Source of the DNA: Phycisphaerae bacterium
Lineage (GTDB): Bacteria > Planctomycetota > Phycisphaerae > Phycisphaerales > SM1A02
Assembly (NCBI GenBank): GCA_002862325.1
Contig: PKCT01000219.1
Coordinates: forward strand, 1 to 8,241
Reading direction: 5' to 3'
Length of the DNA stretch: 8,241 nt
Shown: in pieces, positions 1 to 6,256 of the stretch
How positions within the stretch are numbered: the stretch's first letter is position 1
Layout of the letters: each line of letters begins with the position of its first letter
Position numbers and translations under genes: made by a program
The notes under the pieces: model-generated
What the model was told of the DNA's origin: nothing
Database searches by the model: none
What the model saw: only the letters and a program-made list of their open reading frames with translations

Positions 1-10
1 GCGTCGGCGA

Positions 11-403
11 CTACGGCGCGGCGGCGGTGCCGGCCCCGGCGGGGATGGCGGCGGCGCGCGCGATGTCTTTGATCTGCACGAGCGCGTGCGGCTCGTGTCG
101 GAGGCGGCTCTGGTACAAGATTTTTGACCACGGGTCCGCGAGCGGGCGATTGGGCGAGCAGCGCTTCTCGATGACGAGCTCGGCGACGGGGTTCACCTCC
201 TCGCCGCCGTTCCGGAGGATGACCCACGTGAGCATGATGTCGAGACTGCTCACGAAGATCAGCCAGATGTAGAGCTCCTGGAACGCCATCTCGGGCAGGT
301 TGAAGATGCCGGAGCCGGCCGGTCGACTCGATGCGTCACCGGTGATCGTCGGCCGCGTCGGTGCCGCGCTTCCCGGATCGGGATCCTTCTTGTGCTGCGA
401 CAT
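11..403 (-). CDS. small single-helix membrane protein, DUF5658-like N-terminal half
   Basis: Predicted 130-residue protein. The ATG at 403 is chosen because GGAGGA lies 7 nt upstream; an in-frame extension to 427 lacks this. Residues 1-35 are polar, then one strongly hydrophobic segment (about 40-62, FQELYIWLIFVSSLDIMLTW) is followed by RNGGEEVNPVAELVI. That segment plus a Gly/Glu-rich turn and NP motif resembles the first half of small planctomycete membrane proteins of the DUF5658 kind, by memory and not by search. Such proteins normally continue with a second hydrophobic helix. Here the remainder (about 80-130) is hydrophilic and then Ala/Pro-rich, and no other minus frame restores a helix, so the C-terminal half looks replaced or degraded. 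It is the last gene of the minus-strand block, about 107 bp after the glycosyltransferase. Function unknown; inner-membrane location inferred. Confidence 0.6.
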   Translation of the reverse strand: MSQHKKDPDPGSAAPTRPTITGDASSRPAGSGIFNLPEMAFQELYIWLIFVSSLDIMLTWVILRNGGEEVNPVAELVIEKRCSPNRPLADPWSKILYQSRLRHEPHALVQIKDIARAAAIPAGAGTAAAP

Positions 404-509
404 GCTCGTTTCCTCCGCCAGGATCACGCGATGTCCAACTCAACGAACGACTTCCAAGTGTAGGAGACCGAGGAACGGTCGCGAGGATACTTCGCCATGA
501 ATCGCACAC

Positions 510-1496
510 TCAGTCGACCGACCACGCCTCGGAACCCGATTGCCGACGGGCCGGGGGCGGGCGCCAGGCCGCGACCCAGACCTTGTGATCGATCGCGGGG
601 AACCAGCTCGCACCCCACTGGAGCCATGCTCGACCGTCGCCGAGTCGGGCCGCACGCAGCAGGAGTGAGCGTCCCTCTCGCCGATCGCCGCCGCCTCCCA
701 GCCTTCGACCGCAACGCCGGTACCAGGTCGCGACATGTCGATCGAACAGACTCCGGATCTCGGGAGACACCTCGAGATCGGTCCGCTCCGCGAGCACGCG
801 GCGAAGATCGGCGACACATGGCACGATGCGACGGGCCGCGTCCATCTCGTCACCGGTGACCGCGGTGGCGTGCATCCGATACCGACCAAGGGGGGCCTCG
901 TGCTCCGCGACGGGCCCGAGCGCCGCGAGCAACCCGCAGAAGTAGGCGGCCTCGCCCTGTCGATGATGTTCGACGTACGGACGCGGTCCGATCCTCCGCA
1001 ACGCATCCATCCTGGCCACATGGAAACTCGGCAGGACCGGCAGACCGTCCATCATGGCATGGTGATACGACGCCGCATCGTGCACCGCGACCGACCGGTC
1101 GAGCGACTGCTCCCATGGCGCCGGCGATTCGACCGGATCGACCCAGGGGCGATAGCGAGCGAACCCGCTGGACGCCTCGGGATGGTCCCGCATCATGCCG
1201 ACCATGCGTTCGAGATACTCCGGGTGCCAGAGATCGTCCGCATCGAGATTGAAGACGAGCTCTCCCGTCGCCACGCCGATCCCGTCGTTGCGGGCGGGAC
1301 AGATCCCGCCGTTCTCACGCGTCAGTACCTGCGTGACGACCGGATGGGCGGATGCGACGTTCGCCGTATCGTCCGCCGAACCGTCGTCGACCACGATCAC
1401 CTCGTTCGCCGCGAGCGACTGAGCGGAGACCGTGTCCAACGTCGTGGTCAAGCACTGGGCCGCGTTGTAGGCGGGGATGACAATCGAGGTGCGCAC
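510..1496 (-). CDS. family 2 glycosyltransferase (GT-A fold)
   Basis: Predicted 328-residue inverting glycosyltransferase that would move a sugar from a nucleotide-sugar donor to an unknown acceptor in the cytoplasm. The N-terminus TSIVIPAYNAA is the typical first strand of GT2 enzymes. DDGS at 37-40 is the nucleotide-binding motif, ENGG and ARNDGI at about 61-73 are also characteristic, and D85-A-D87 is the DxD motif that binds the divalent metal. The GT-A domain ends near residue 230; the remaining 100 residues are Arg-rich with no transmembrane helix. The start is GTG, supported by GGAAG ending 6 nt before it; there is no ATG nearby. It lies 52 bp downstream of thiC on the same strand and may be co-transcribed. 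Substrate and pathway cannot be read from the sequence; surface polysaccharide or glycan decoration is a guess. Confidence 0.93.
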   Translation of the reverse strand: MRTSIVIPAYNAAQCLTTTLDTVSAQSLAANEVIVVDDGSADDTANVASAHPVVTQVLTRENGGICPARNDGIGVATGELVFNLDADDLWHPEYLERMVGMMRDHPEASSGFARYRPWVDPVESPAPWEQSLDRSVAVHDAASYHHAMMDGLPVLPSFHVARMDALRRIGPRPYVEHHRQGEAAYFCGLLAALGPVAEHEAPLGRYRMHATAVTGDEMDAARRIVPCVADLRRVLAERTDLEVSPEIRSLFDRHVATWYRRCGRRLGGGGDRREGRSLLLRAARLGDGRAWLQWGASWFPAIDHKVWVAAWRPPPARRQSGSEAWSVD

Positions 1497-1527
1497 GATG
1501 CTCTTCCGTTCTCCGACTTCGACCGCC

Positions 1528-1546
1528 CGATCGATCGATCGATCGA
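1528..1546. repeat. short CGAT tetranucleotide repeat
   Basis: Four and three-quarter perfect copies of CGAT lie in the 52-bp gap between the thiC stop and the glycosyltransferase start. The unit is self-complementary, so the repeat can fold on either strand and carries four overlapping GATC sites. No T-run follows it, so it is not a convincing terminator. GATC-type words are frequent throughout this window, so it may simply reflect base composition. Confidence 0.7.
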
Positions 1547-1548
1547 AA

Positions 1549-3411
1549 TCAGATCAACGGATCGTGGCTGGGCAGATTGTGGGCCGGCGCCGTGTTGATT
1601 TGCACGTACTTCTCCGACTGGATCCGCTTCGCCTCGTCGGGATCGACGTAGTCGGAATGGCAGCTCGCCTTCTCCGCGTCGCCCTTGACCGACTTCTTGG
1701 TCTTGCTGGCGAGGGCGTGGATCTCCTCCGGGCTGAGTACACCGCGCTTCTCGAGGATCTCCTTCTGCTCCTCGGTGAGGGCGTCCGATCGAATCGGCGC
1801 CCCCCGATCGAAGCCTTCCGCCTTGCCGCTCGCGAACTCCTGGATCTCCTTCGAGATCCGGACGCTGCACCAGTCGTGACCACACATGGCGCAGAAGTCG
1901 GTATCGACGTCGAGATCCTCGTCGTGGTAGGCCCGAGCCGTGTCGGGGTCGAACGAGAGATCGAAGTGCTTCTGCCAGTTCAACGCCGCGCGGGCCTTGG
2001 TGAGCTCGTCGTCCCGATCTCGGGTGCCAGGAATTCCAAGGGCGACGTCCGCGGCATGGGCCGCGATGCGGTAGGCGATGCATCCCTGCTTCACGTCGTC
2101 GCGCTTCGGGAGACCGAGGTGCTCCTTCGGTGTCACGTAGCAGAGCATGGACGCGCCGTGATAGGCCGCGGCAGTCGCGCCGATGCAGGACGTGATGTGG
2201 TCGTACCCGGGGAAGATGTCGGTCACCAGCGGACCGAGGACGTAGAAGGGCGCGCCGTGACAGAGCCGACGCTGCAGCTTCATGTTGAACTCGACCTGAT
2301 CGAAGGGGACATGGCCGGGTCCCTCGATCATCACCTGGACGCCGCAGCGCCAGGCCCGTTCGGTCAGTTCCCCGAGCGTCTCCAGCTCGGCCAGCTGGGC
2401 CGCATCGGTCGCATCGGCGAGGCCACCCGGGCGAAGGCCGTCGCCGATCGAGAAGGTCACGTCGTGTTCGCGCATCACGGCGCAGATCCGCTCCCAGGCG
2501 GTGTAGGCGGGATTCTCTCGATCGTGGGTCAGCATCCACTTCGCAAGCAGGGATCCACCTCGGCTCACGATCCCGATGATCCGGTCCTTAACGAGCGGAA
2601 GATGGGCCTTGCGTACGCCGGCATGCACCGTGAAGTAGTCGACGCCCTGCTTGGCCTGGTGCTCGAGCGTCTCGAGGATCACGTCTTCGTCGAGATCCTC
2701 GAGCTTGCGACCGATGATCATCGAGTAGATCGGGACGGTGCCGATCGGTACGGTCGAGTTCTGGATGATCGCGTCGCGGGTGGCGTCGAGGTCGCCTCCG
2801 GTGGAGAGGTCCATGACCGTGTCGGCCGACCACTTCTCCGCCCACTTGAGCTTCTCGACCTCCTCGTCGGTCGAGCTCGACACGGGCGAGGCGCCCATGT
2901 TCGCGTTGATCTTGGTCTTCGACGCCCGCCCGATCGCCATGGGATCGAGGTTGTGGCGAAGGTGGTTGCGGTTGGCGGGAATCACCATGCGGCCGGCCGC
3001 GACCTCGTCTCTCACCTGATGCGGCGTCAGGTGCGGCTCGCGCTCGGCGACCCGGGTCATCTCCGTCGTCACCAGGCCCAGCCGAGCGGATTCGAGCTGG
3101 GTGATCGGGGTGAAGTCGGACGGGGCCACGGCGCGGATCCACGTCCCGATCGCGCTCTGATTGTGACCGCCGCATCCGGCGTCGTGATCGTCCGTCGCTT
3201 CGATGCTCCATCCTTCCGGGAGGAAGTCCCACGCCGTCCGTTCGCTCACCGGCGGCATGCCCGGCGTGTCGGGCGAGCTGTAGGACAGCGGTCCACCGAT
3301 GTCGGGACGGTTCGCGAGCGAGCCCGGCGTCGTACCGGTCGGTGCGGTCGCCGGGTCCGTGGCGCCATGGTGCGGCAGGGTCCAGGAATCTTCCGGGCGT
3401 GGTGTGATCAT
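1549..3411 (-). CDS. thiC: phosphomethylpyrimidine (HMP-P) synthase ThiC
   Basis: Predicted 620-residue radical SAM enzyme that converts 5-aminoimidazole ribotide to hydroxymethylpyrimidine phosphate, the pyrimidine branch of thiamine biosynthesis, in the cytoplasm. Clear ThiC blocks are seen in order: VIPANRNH, KINANMGASPVSSS, DTVMDLSTGGDL, VPIGTVPIY, DYFTVHAGV, SRGGSLLAKWM, GDGLRPGG, VMIEGPGHVPFDQ, FYVLGPLVTDIFPGYDHI, CYVTPKEHLGLP. Near the C-terminus C507-x2-C510-x4-C515 is the unusual C-terminal [4Fe-4S] cluster motif of ThiC. The ATG at 3411 is preferred because GGAG sits 6 nt upstream; ATG at 3417 and TTG at 3423 are in frame. Two oddities: the first 95 residues do not look like the usual ThiC N-terminal region, and 105 residues follow the last cluster cysteine (about 60 in the E. 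coli protein). A TPP riboswitch precedes the gene. Confidence 0.98.
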   Translation of the reverse strand: MITPRPEDSWTLPHHGATDPATAPTGTTPGSLANRPDIGGPLSYSSPDTPGMPPVSERTAWDFLPEGWSIEATDDHDAGCGGHNQSAIGTWIRAVAPSDFTPITQLESARLGLVTTEMTRVAEREPHLTPHQVRDEVAAGRMVIPANRNHLRHNLDPMAIGRASKTKINANMGASPVSSSTDEEVEKLKWAEKWSADTVMDLSTGGDLDATRDAIIQNSTVPIGTVPIYSMIIGRKLEDLDEDVILETLEHQAKQGVDYFTVHAGVRKAHLPLVKDRIIGIVSRGGSLLAKWMLTHDRENPAYTAWERICAVMREHDVTFSIGDGLRPGGLADATDAAQLAELETLGELTERAWRCGVQVMIEGPGHVPFDQVEFNMKLQRRLCHGAPFYVLGPLVTDIFPGYDHITSCIGATAAAYHGASMLCYVTPKEHLGLPKRDDVKQGCIAYRIAAHAADVALGIPGTRDRDDELTKARAALNWQKHFDLSFDPDTARAYHDEDLDVDTDFCAMCGHDWCSVRISKEIQEFASGKAEGFDRGAPIRSDALTEEQKEILEKRGVLSPEEIHALASKTKKSVKGDAEKASCHSDYVDPDEAKRIQSEKYVQINTAPAHNLPSHDPLI

Positions 3412-3421
3412 CGACATCTCC

Positions 3422-3437
3422 AACCCCGCAGGGCGTT
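3422..3437 (-). promoter_or_regulatory. small hairpin abutting the thiC ribosome binding site
   Basis: On the minus strand AAC-(G)-CCC pairs with GGGG-TT around a TGC loop, a six-pair stem with one bulged G. It ends directly against the GGAG Shine-Dalgarno at 3421-3418. It could limit ribosome access or insulate the site; the effect is not known. Confidence 0.35.
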
Positions 3438-3462
3438 CAGGTGGCTGCTCGGAGGATTGACG

Positions 3463-3481
3463 ATCGAATCGAGGATTCGAT
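3463..3481 (-). promoter_or_regulatory. expression-platform hairpin after the TPP riboswitch
   Basis: ATCGAATC and GATTCGAT form a perfect 8-bp stem with a 3-nt loop, starting about 6 nt after the riboswitch aptamer. The sequence that follows on the minus strand (CGTCAATCCTCC) has no T-run, so this is not an intrinsic terminator. It more likely brings the aptamer tail and the downstream TCCTCC segment together. Confidence 0.5.
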
Positions 3482-3486
3482 GGGCC

Positions 3487-3573
3487 ACATTCCCTCCGCC
3501 GGTGTCAACCGGATCAGGTTCCACGGGTTCGTCTCAGTCGCTCGATCGGATGACCGAGGACGCCCCGAGTGAC
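3487..3573 (-). promoter_or_regulatory. TPP (thi-box) riboswitch
   Basis: The minus strand carries the conserved blocks of the thiamine pyrophosphate riboswitch in the right order and spacing: ACTCGGGG (3570-3563), CTGAGA (3537-3532), ACCTGATC (3519-3512) and GGAGGGA (3497-3491). CGGG pairs with CCCG for P2, TCGG-TCAT-CCGA gives the variable P3 arm, and CCGG-TTGACA-CCGG makes P5. P1 is short and not fully resolved by eye. It lies about 75 nt upstream of thiC, the usual target, and should lower ThiC production when TPP is plentiful. Confidence 0.96.
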
Positions 3574-3579
3574 TCGGAA

Positions 3580-3585
3580 AGTGTA
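3580..3585 (-). promoter_or_regulatory. possible -10 box for thiC
   Basis: On the minus strand TACACT ends about 7 nt before the riboswitch, which would put the transcription start at the edge of the aptamer. No good -35 hexamer is seen at 16-18 bp, so the call rests mainly on position. Confidence 0.25.
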
Positions 3586-3622
3586 CGCCGAAGACCTTCG
3601 AGCGGCAGGAAGTTCGCAAACG

Positions 3623-3806
3623 GTCGGATACGCCGTCACACCATCCACCATGGGCGCTACCGACACTGGGAGACATGACCGATTCCTCACCACGATGCGA
3701 TCCCGCCAGTGAGAGACCCGCTTCCGAGGGGCTGGGATCCGAGCCACCGCCAGGTGGACGCATCGGACACGTCGGTCGATCTCCGGGTCGGCCGACGTGT
3801 CTTTTC
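3623..3806 (+). ncRNA. candidate structured plus-strand RNA ending in a terminator
   Basis: No protein gene is convincing here, but plus-strand helices follow one another: GTCGG 3623-3627 with CCGAC 3660-3664, enclosing CGC 3631-3633 with GCG 3654-3656 and CCAT 3641-3644 with ATGG 3650-3653; GATCCC 3699-3704 with GGGATC 3734-3739; CCACC 3744-3748 with GGTGG 3753-3757; and finally the terminator stem at 3765-3802. The U-tract fixes the plus strand, divergent from thiC. The 5' end and promoter are not identified. It could be a small RNA, or a leader that ends early. It matches no RNA family that I recognise (not 6S, SRP, tmRNA or RNase P by motif). Confidence 0.3.
3765..3806 (+). terminator. 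intrinsic terminator with no gene in front of it
   Basis: An uninterrupted 17-bp stem (3765-3781 with 3786-3802, including three G-T wobbles) closes a TCCG loop. The core is ACACGTCGG with CCGACGTGT. It runs straight into a T-run (3802-3805) and then CGTAT. This is the textbook plus-strand intrinsic terminator form; on the minus strand no T-run follows. No plus-strand coding gene ends upstream. Confidence 0.6.
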
Positions 3807-4045
3807 GTATCCCCCGGCTGACCGCCCTCGGAAATCCAAAAATTCCTCGCCCGGGGTGTCACAGCGGATGGCATCGCCTCTACTCACGGCGAACTCGTGA
3901 TGTTTTCCTCGAAGGGCGTCGCCCCACATCGAGGATCGCGGCGACGAAAGCGGTCTCAAGACCGGAGGAACGCCGATCGTCGACGGGTCGGGGGATCGAA
4001 TCCATCTCTTCTCGTGTTTCTTCCCTTCCGGGGGGTTGGGTAGAA
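3807..4045. other. non-coding stretch without recognised genes
   Basis: Short reading frames on both strands give no recognisable protein and lack good ribosome binding sites. A small AT-rich patch lies near 3832-3846 (AAATCCAAAAATTCC). CCCCGG 3812-3817 and CCGGGG 3851-3856 could pair around it. CGGTCT-CA-AGACCG at 3951-3964 forms a 6-bp hairpin. A promoter for the gene at 4216 may lie here, but I could not pick one out. Confidence 0.5.
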
Positions 4046-4101
4046 CCGCCTTCAGGCGGAACCGCACCTGCAGGGGCCGGTCTTCGGACCGGTCCCTGTG
4101 G
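4046..4101 (+). other. tandem hairpins in the leader of the peptidase gene, one with a UUCG loop
   Basis: The first hairpin is CCGCC-TTCA-GGCGG at 4046-4059. The second is much stronger: CAGGGGCCGGTC at 4071-4082 pairs along its whole length with GACCGGTCCCTG at 4087-4098 around TTCG, with one G-T wobble, and can extend to 4068-4101. The C(UUCG)G tetraloop is exceptionally stable in RNA. The following bases TGTGGACTTTGCC contain only a weak T-run, so it could be a poor terminator or a structural element of a leader. It lies about 115 nt before the start codon at 4216. Confidence 0.5.
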
Positions 4102-4156
4102 ACTTTGCCGGGCCGTTTCTTTCGTCATGGAGCTGTGAGATCGCGGCGATCGACGC

Positions 4157-4209
4157 GGAAGTGGTCGGGTGGCCCCGGAAACCACCTTCCAAGCTCATCA
4201 CCGAAGGTG
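4157..4209 (+). promoter_or_regulatory. possible translational switch over the peptidase-gene ribosome binding site
   Basis: Two exclusive pairings are possible. In one, GGAAG and TGGT (4157-4165) pair with ACCA and CTTCC (4181-4190, one bulged C), with CGGG-TGGC-CCCG stacked inside. In the other, CACCTTC at 4183-4189, which is the 3' arm of that hairpin, pairs perfectly over 7 bp with GAAGGTG at 4203-4209. GAAGGTG contains the Shine-Dalgarno of the ATG at 4216. Forming the hairpin would free the ribosome site; opening it would let the anti-SD hide it. Found by eye; not tested by folding. Confidence 0.35.
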
Positions 4210-4215
4210 CAGACC

Positions 4216-6144
4216 ATGCAAGCGACACGCTCCGGGAGAACCGCCATTCGCGCGATCGCTCCCACCCAGGCCATGATCGCCGCCCTTGCCGGTACGGTCT
4301 CGTACCACGCGAACGCCGACATCTACAGCCACTACGTCGACCGGAACACCCACGGGTACATCGTCGAGAACATGCCGGATTTCGATCAGCGGCGACGGGA
4401 ACTGCCCAACAACGGCGACTGCTACTGTGGGCCCGCCGCGATCTCCAACCTGCTTGGGTACGTCTCGACCCACGGATTCTCCGAGGTCGACCCGGGAATC
4501 CCGGAGACGAGCTGGGCCTCCCCCGACGACTACGACGAGCTCACCGCGCTGCTTTCGGACATCGGCACGGGGATCACCGCACCAGGTCCCCGCCCCGATC
4601 CGTGCGGTACCGGCATGGGTGCGCTTCGCGACGCGCTGCGAGACCGACTCACCTACCGGTTCGTCGTCGACGCCGCGGTCTTCGATCGGAGCGACGCGGA
4701 CTCCGCTCCACCACGGTTCGAGGAACTGTCGCAACGCCTCGCCAGGGACAACGCCGTCGGCATCGCCCTCGCCGCGTCGTATCGAGGCTCTTCGGATGCC
4801 CTGTGGCCACTTGGATGGCCCACCGGTGGCGTCGAGGATCGCATCGGCGGCCACTACGAGACGGTGAACCGCGCCTTCGTCGGTCCCGACGTCCGTCGAG
4901 TCGGATTGCGAAACCCGTGGACGACGGATTCCAACTCGAACCAGTCTCGGTTCGAGACCCGCTTCTTCGATGTCCAGGACACCATCCTGAGTTTCGGCGG
5001 CCGCGCCGTCCCGATCGATGTCTTCGGCGCTCCCTACACGAGGATGGTGGATCACGACGGCGACGAAGACACCGCGCAGACCCCCGAACTTCGAATCTAC
5101 GCGTTCGAGGGCTACATCACACTGACCCCCCGCTGGTTCATGAGCTGGGGGGAATCCTCGGGCACCGTCGAACGAGTCACGGCCGTCCCGGAGTTCGGCA
5201 CGCCCGACGCGATGAGAGACGTTCTCCAGCACACCGCCGCCGTCGATCGGGTCGTGGTGGGACCGAGGTCGAACTCGATCTTCTCGACGTGCCAGGGGAG
5301 GCTCTACCGAACCATGCGGGGCGTGGATTCCTCCCCACAGGAGATCGACCTTCCGCCCAATGCGCCGATCACCGGCCCTCTCGCATTCGACGACGCCGGT
5401 CGCCTGCACGCGATCTCACTCGATCGTGTGATCACGTTCGATCCCGTCTCCGGTGGGGTCCTGACCGTGACCCAGCTCCCGGGCGAAGGCACCTCGATCG
5501 CGATCGCGTTCGGTCTCGTGCACGTCCTGGTACCCGAGATGGAGGTGGTGGCGGTGCTCGATCCCGGGATCCGGGCCGTCGTCGATGAATTCCCGCTCCC
5601 CGACGATGCGATGGTCGACGCGGATTCGACGATCGCGATGCTGCCCGGTGGGGTCTTCTTGCTCCTCACCGACGGCACCCTCAACCCCATGCGCATCACG
5701 CCGCAGGGATTCGCTCGCCTGTGGATGCCCGTCCCTCGCGACGGCGACTGGGCCGAGATGACCGTCGACGTCGACGACATGGTGCTGTTTCGTGACGACC
5801 AGGGGCTGATCGAGGTCCACCGAGTCACCCCCCAGGGTTTCGACCGGATCGACGAACACGCGTTCGACGGTCTTCGAATCGACGGCCGCCTCGCGATCCC
5901 GCCTTCATCCCCCGAACTCCCGTTCCTCGGCGATTCGGCGACCGTCGACGAACGTACGGACGTCGAGATCGTCCCCGACTGCGAGGGCGACCTGGACTTC
6001 AACGGCCGGACCGACGCCGCAGACCTGGGAATCCTGCTCAGTGAGTGGGGCGCAGACCACTCGCGAGCGGACTTCGATCGAAACGGTCTCGTCGACAGCG
6101 CCGACCTCGGACTCCTCCTGGGGTTCTTCGGAAACTGCAGCTGA
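4216..6144 (+). CDS. secreted C39-like cysteine peptidase with dockerin-like tail
   Basis: Predicted 642-residue exported protein. The ATG at 4216 has AAGGTG 6 nt upstream; the frame is open further 5' but without a better start. Residues 1-34 are a signal peptide: basic n-region, hydrophobic AMIAALAGTV, and likely cleavage after A-N-A. Residues 60-270 resemble papain-fold C39-like peptidases: NNGDCYCGPAA puts the likely nucleophile at C71, GGHYETV gives H213, and RNPW gives N233 as the third residue. N65 lies where the oxyanion Gln is expected. Residues about 315-560 contain recurring short beta-strand units (VDRVVVGPRSNSIF, GPLAFDDAGRLHAIS) suggestive of a beta-propeller-like domain. Residues 592-612 and 619-641 are two EF-hand loops (DLDFNGRTDAADLG, DFDRNGLVDSADLG) of dockerin type. 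The target is unknown, and it may be a non-peptidase papain-like domain. Confidence 0.85.
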   Translation: MQATRSGRTAIRAIAPTQAMIAALAGTVSYHANADIYSHYVDRNTHGYIVENMPDFDQRRRELPNNGDCYCGPAAISNLLGYVSTHGFSEVDPGIPETSWASPDDYDELTALLSDIGTGITAPGPRPDPCGTGMGALRDALRDRLTYRFVVDAAVFDRSDADSAPPRFEELSQRLARDNAVGIALAASYRGSSDALWPLGWPTGGVEDRIGGHYETVNRAFVGPDVRRVGLRNPWTTDSNSNQSRFETRFFDVQDTILSFGGRAVPIDVFGAPYTRMVDHDGDEDTAQTPELRIYAFEGYITLTPRWFMSWGESSGTVERVTAVPEFGTPDAMRDVLQHTAAVDRVVVGPRSNSIFSTCQGRLYRTMRGVDSSPQEIDLPPNAPITGPLAFDDAGRLHAISLDRVITFDPVSGGVLTVTQLPGEGTSIAIAFGLVHVLVPEMEVVAVLDPGIRAVVDEFPLPDDAMVDADSTIAMLPGGVFLLLTDGTLNPMRITPQGFARLWMPVPRDGDWAEMTVDVDDMVLFRDDQGLIEVHRVTPQGFDRIDEHAFDGLRIDGRLAIPPSSPELPFLGDSATVDERTDVEIVPDCEGDLDFNGRTDAADLGILLSEWGADHSRADFDRNGLVDSADLGLLLGFFGNCS

Positions 6145-6164
6145 GGTGGGCGATCCCGCCCGCC
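6145..6164 (+). terminator. hairpin directly after the peptidase-gene stop codon
   Basis: GGTGGGCG and CGCCCGCC form an 8-bp stem with one G-T pair around ATCC, starting at the first base after TGA. No T-run follows, so if it acts in termination it is as a stabilising or Rho-assisted 3' structure. Confidence 0.35.
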
Positions 6165-6193
6165 GAGCCATTCCGTCTTCGACCACGCCCAGC

Positions 6194-6226
6194 ACACCGG
6201 CCGGACTTTCCACCTCCGGCCGGTGT
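6194..6226. terminator. perfect 12-bp hairpin between the peptidase and racemase-like genes
   Basis: ACACCGGCCGGA and TCCGGCCGGTGT are exact reverse complements separated by a 9-nt loop. It sits 50 bp after the peptidase stop and 30 bp before the next start codon. Neither flank has a strong T-run. It is the best candidate for transcript separation of the two genes, or it could be a binding site for a dimeric regulator. Confidence 0.45.
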
Positions 6227-6256
6227 CTCCACTGGACGATCCCGACGTCGATCCCG

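Noticed and set aside
466..480. Possible terminator GACCG-AGGAA-CGGTC after the glycosyltransferase
   Set aside because: Only a 5-bp stem with no T-run on the minus strand.
1477..3678. 733-codon plus-strand open frame opposite thiC
   Set aside because: It is antisense to the clear thiC gene and the riboswitch; long open frames on the opposite strand are expected with this GC-rich codon use, and its protein has low-complexity Arg/Val/Asp-rich text with no domain.
3675..3821. 48-codon plus-strand reading frame covering the orphan terminator
   Set aside because: Its GGGAG is only 2 nt from the ATG, the peptide is Pro/Gly/Ser/Arg-rich and unrecognised, and the terminator stem lies inside it.
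3988..4006. tRNA T-arm-like string GGGGATCGAATCC
   Set aside because: No matching acceptor, anticodon or D arm is found around it, and GATCGAATC-type words are common in this window.
3437..4185. Several 63-145 codon frames on both strands in the thiC-peptidase gap
   Set aside because: None has recognisable protein features or a good ribosome site, and they overlap the riboswitch, terminator or hairpins.
4198..5409. 403-codon minus-strand open frame opposite the peptidase gene
   Set aside because: Shadow frame; the plus strand has a signal peptide, catalytic motifs and dockerin loops in the same bases.
6041..6256. Upstream extension of the racemase-like gene
   Set aside because: It would overlap the end of the peptidase gene and run through two hairpins; the protein similarity begins only after about 6269.
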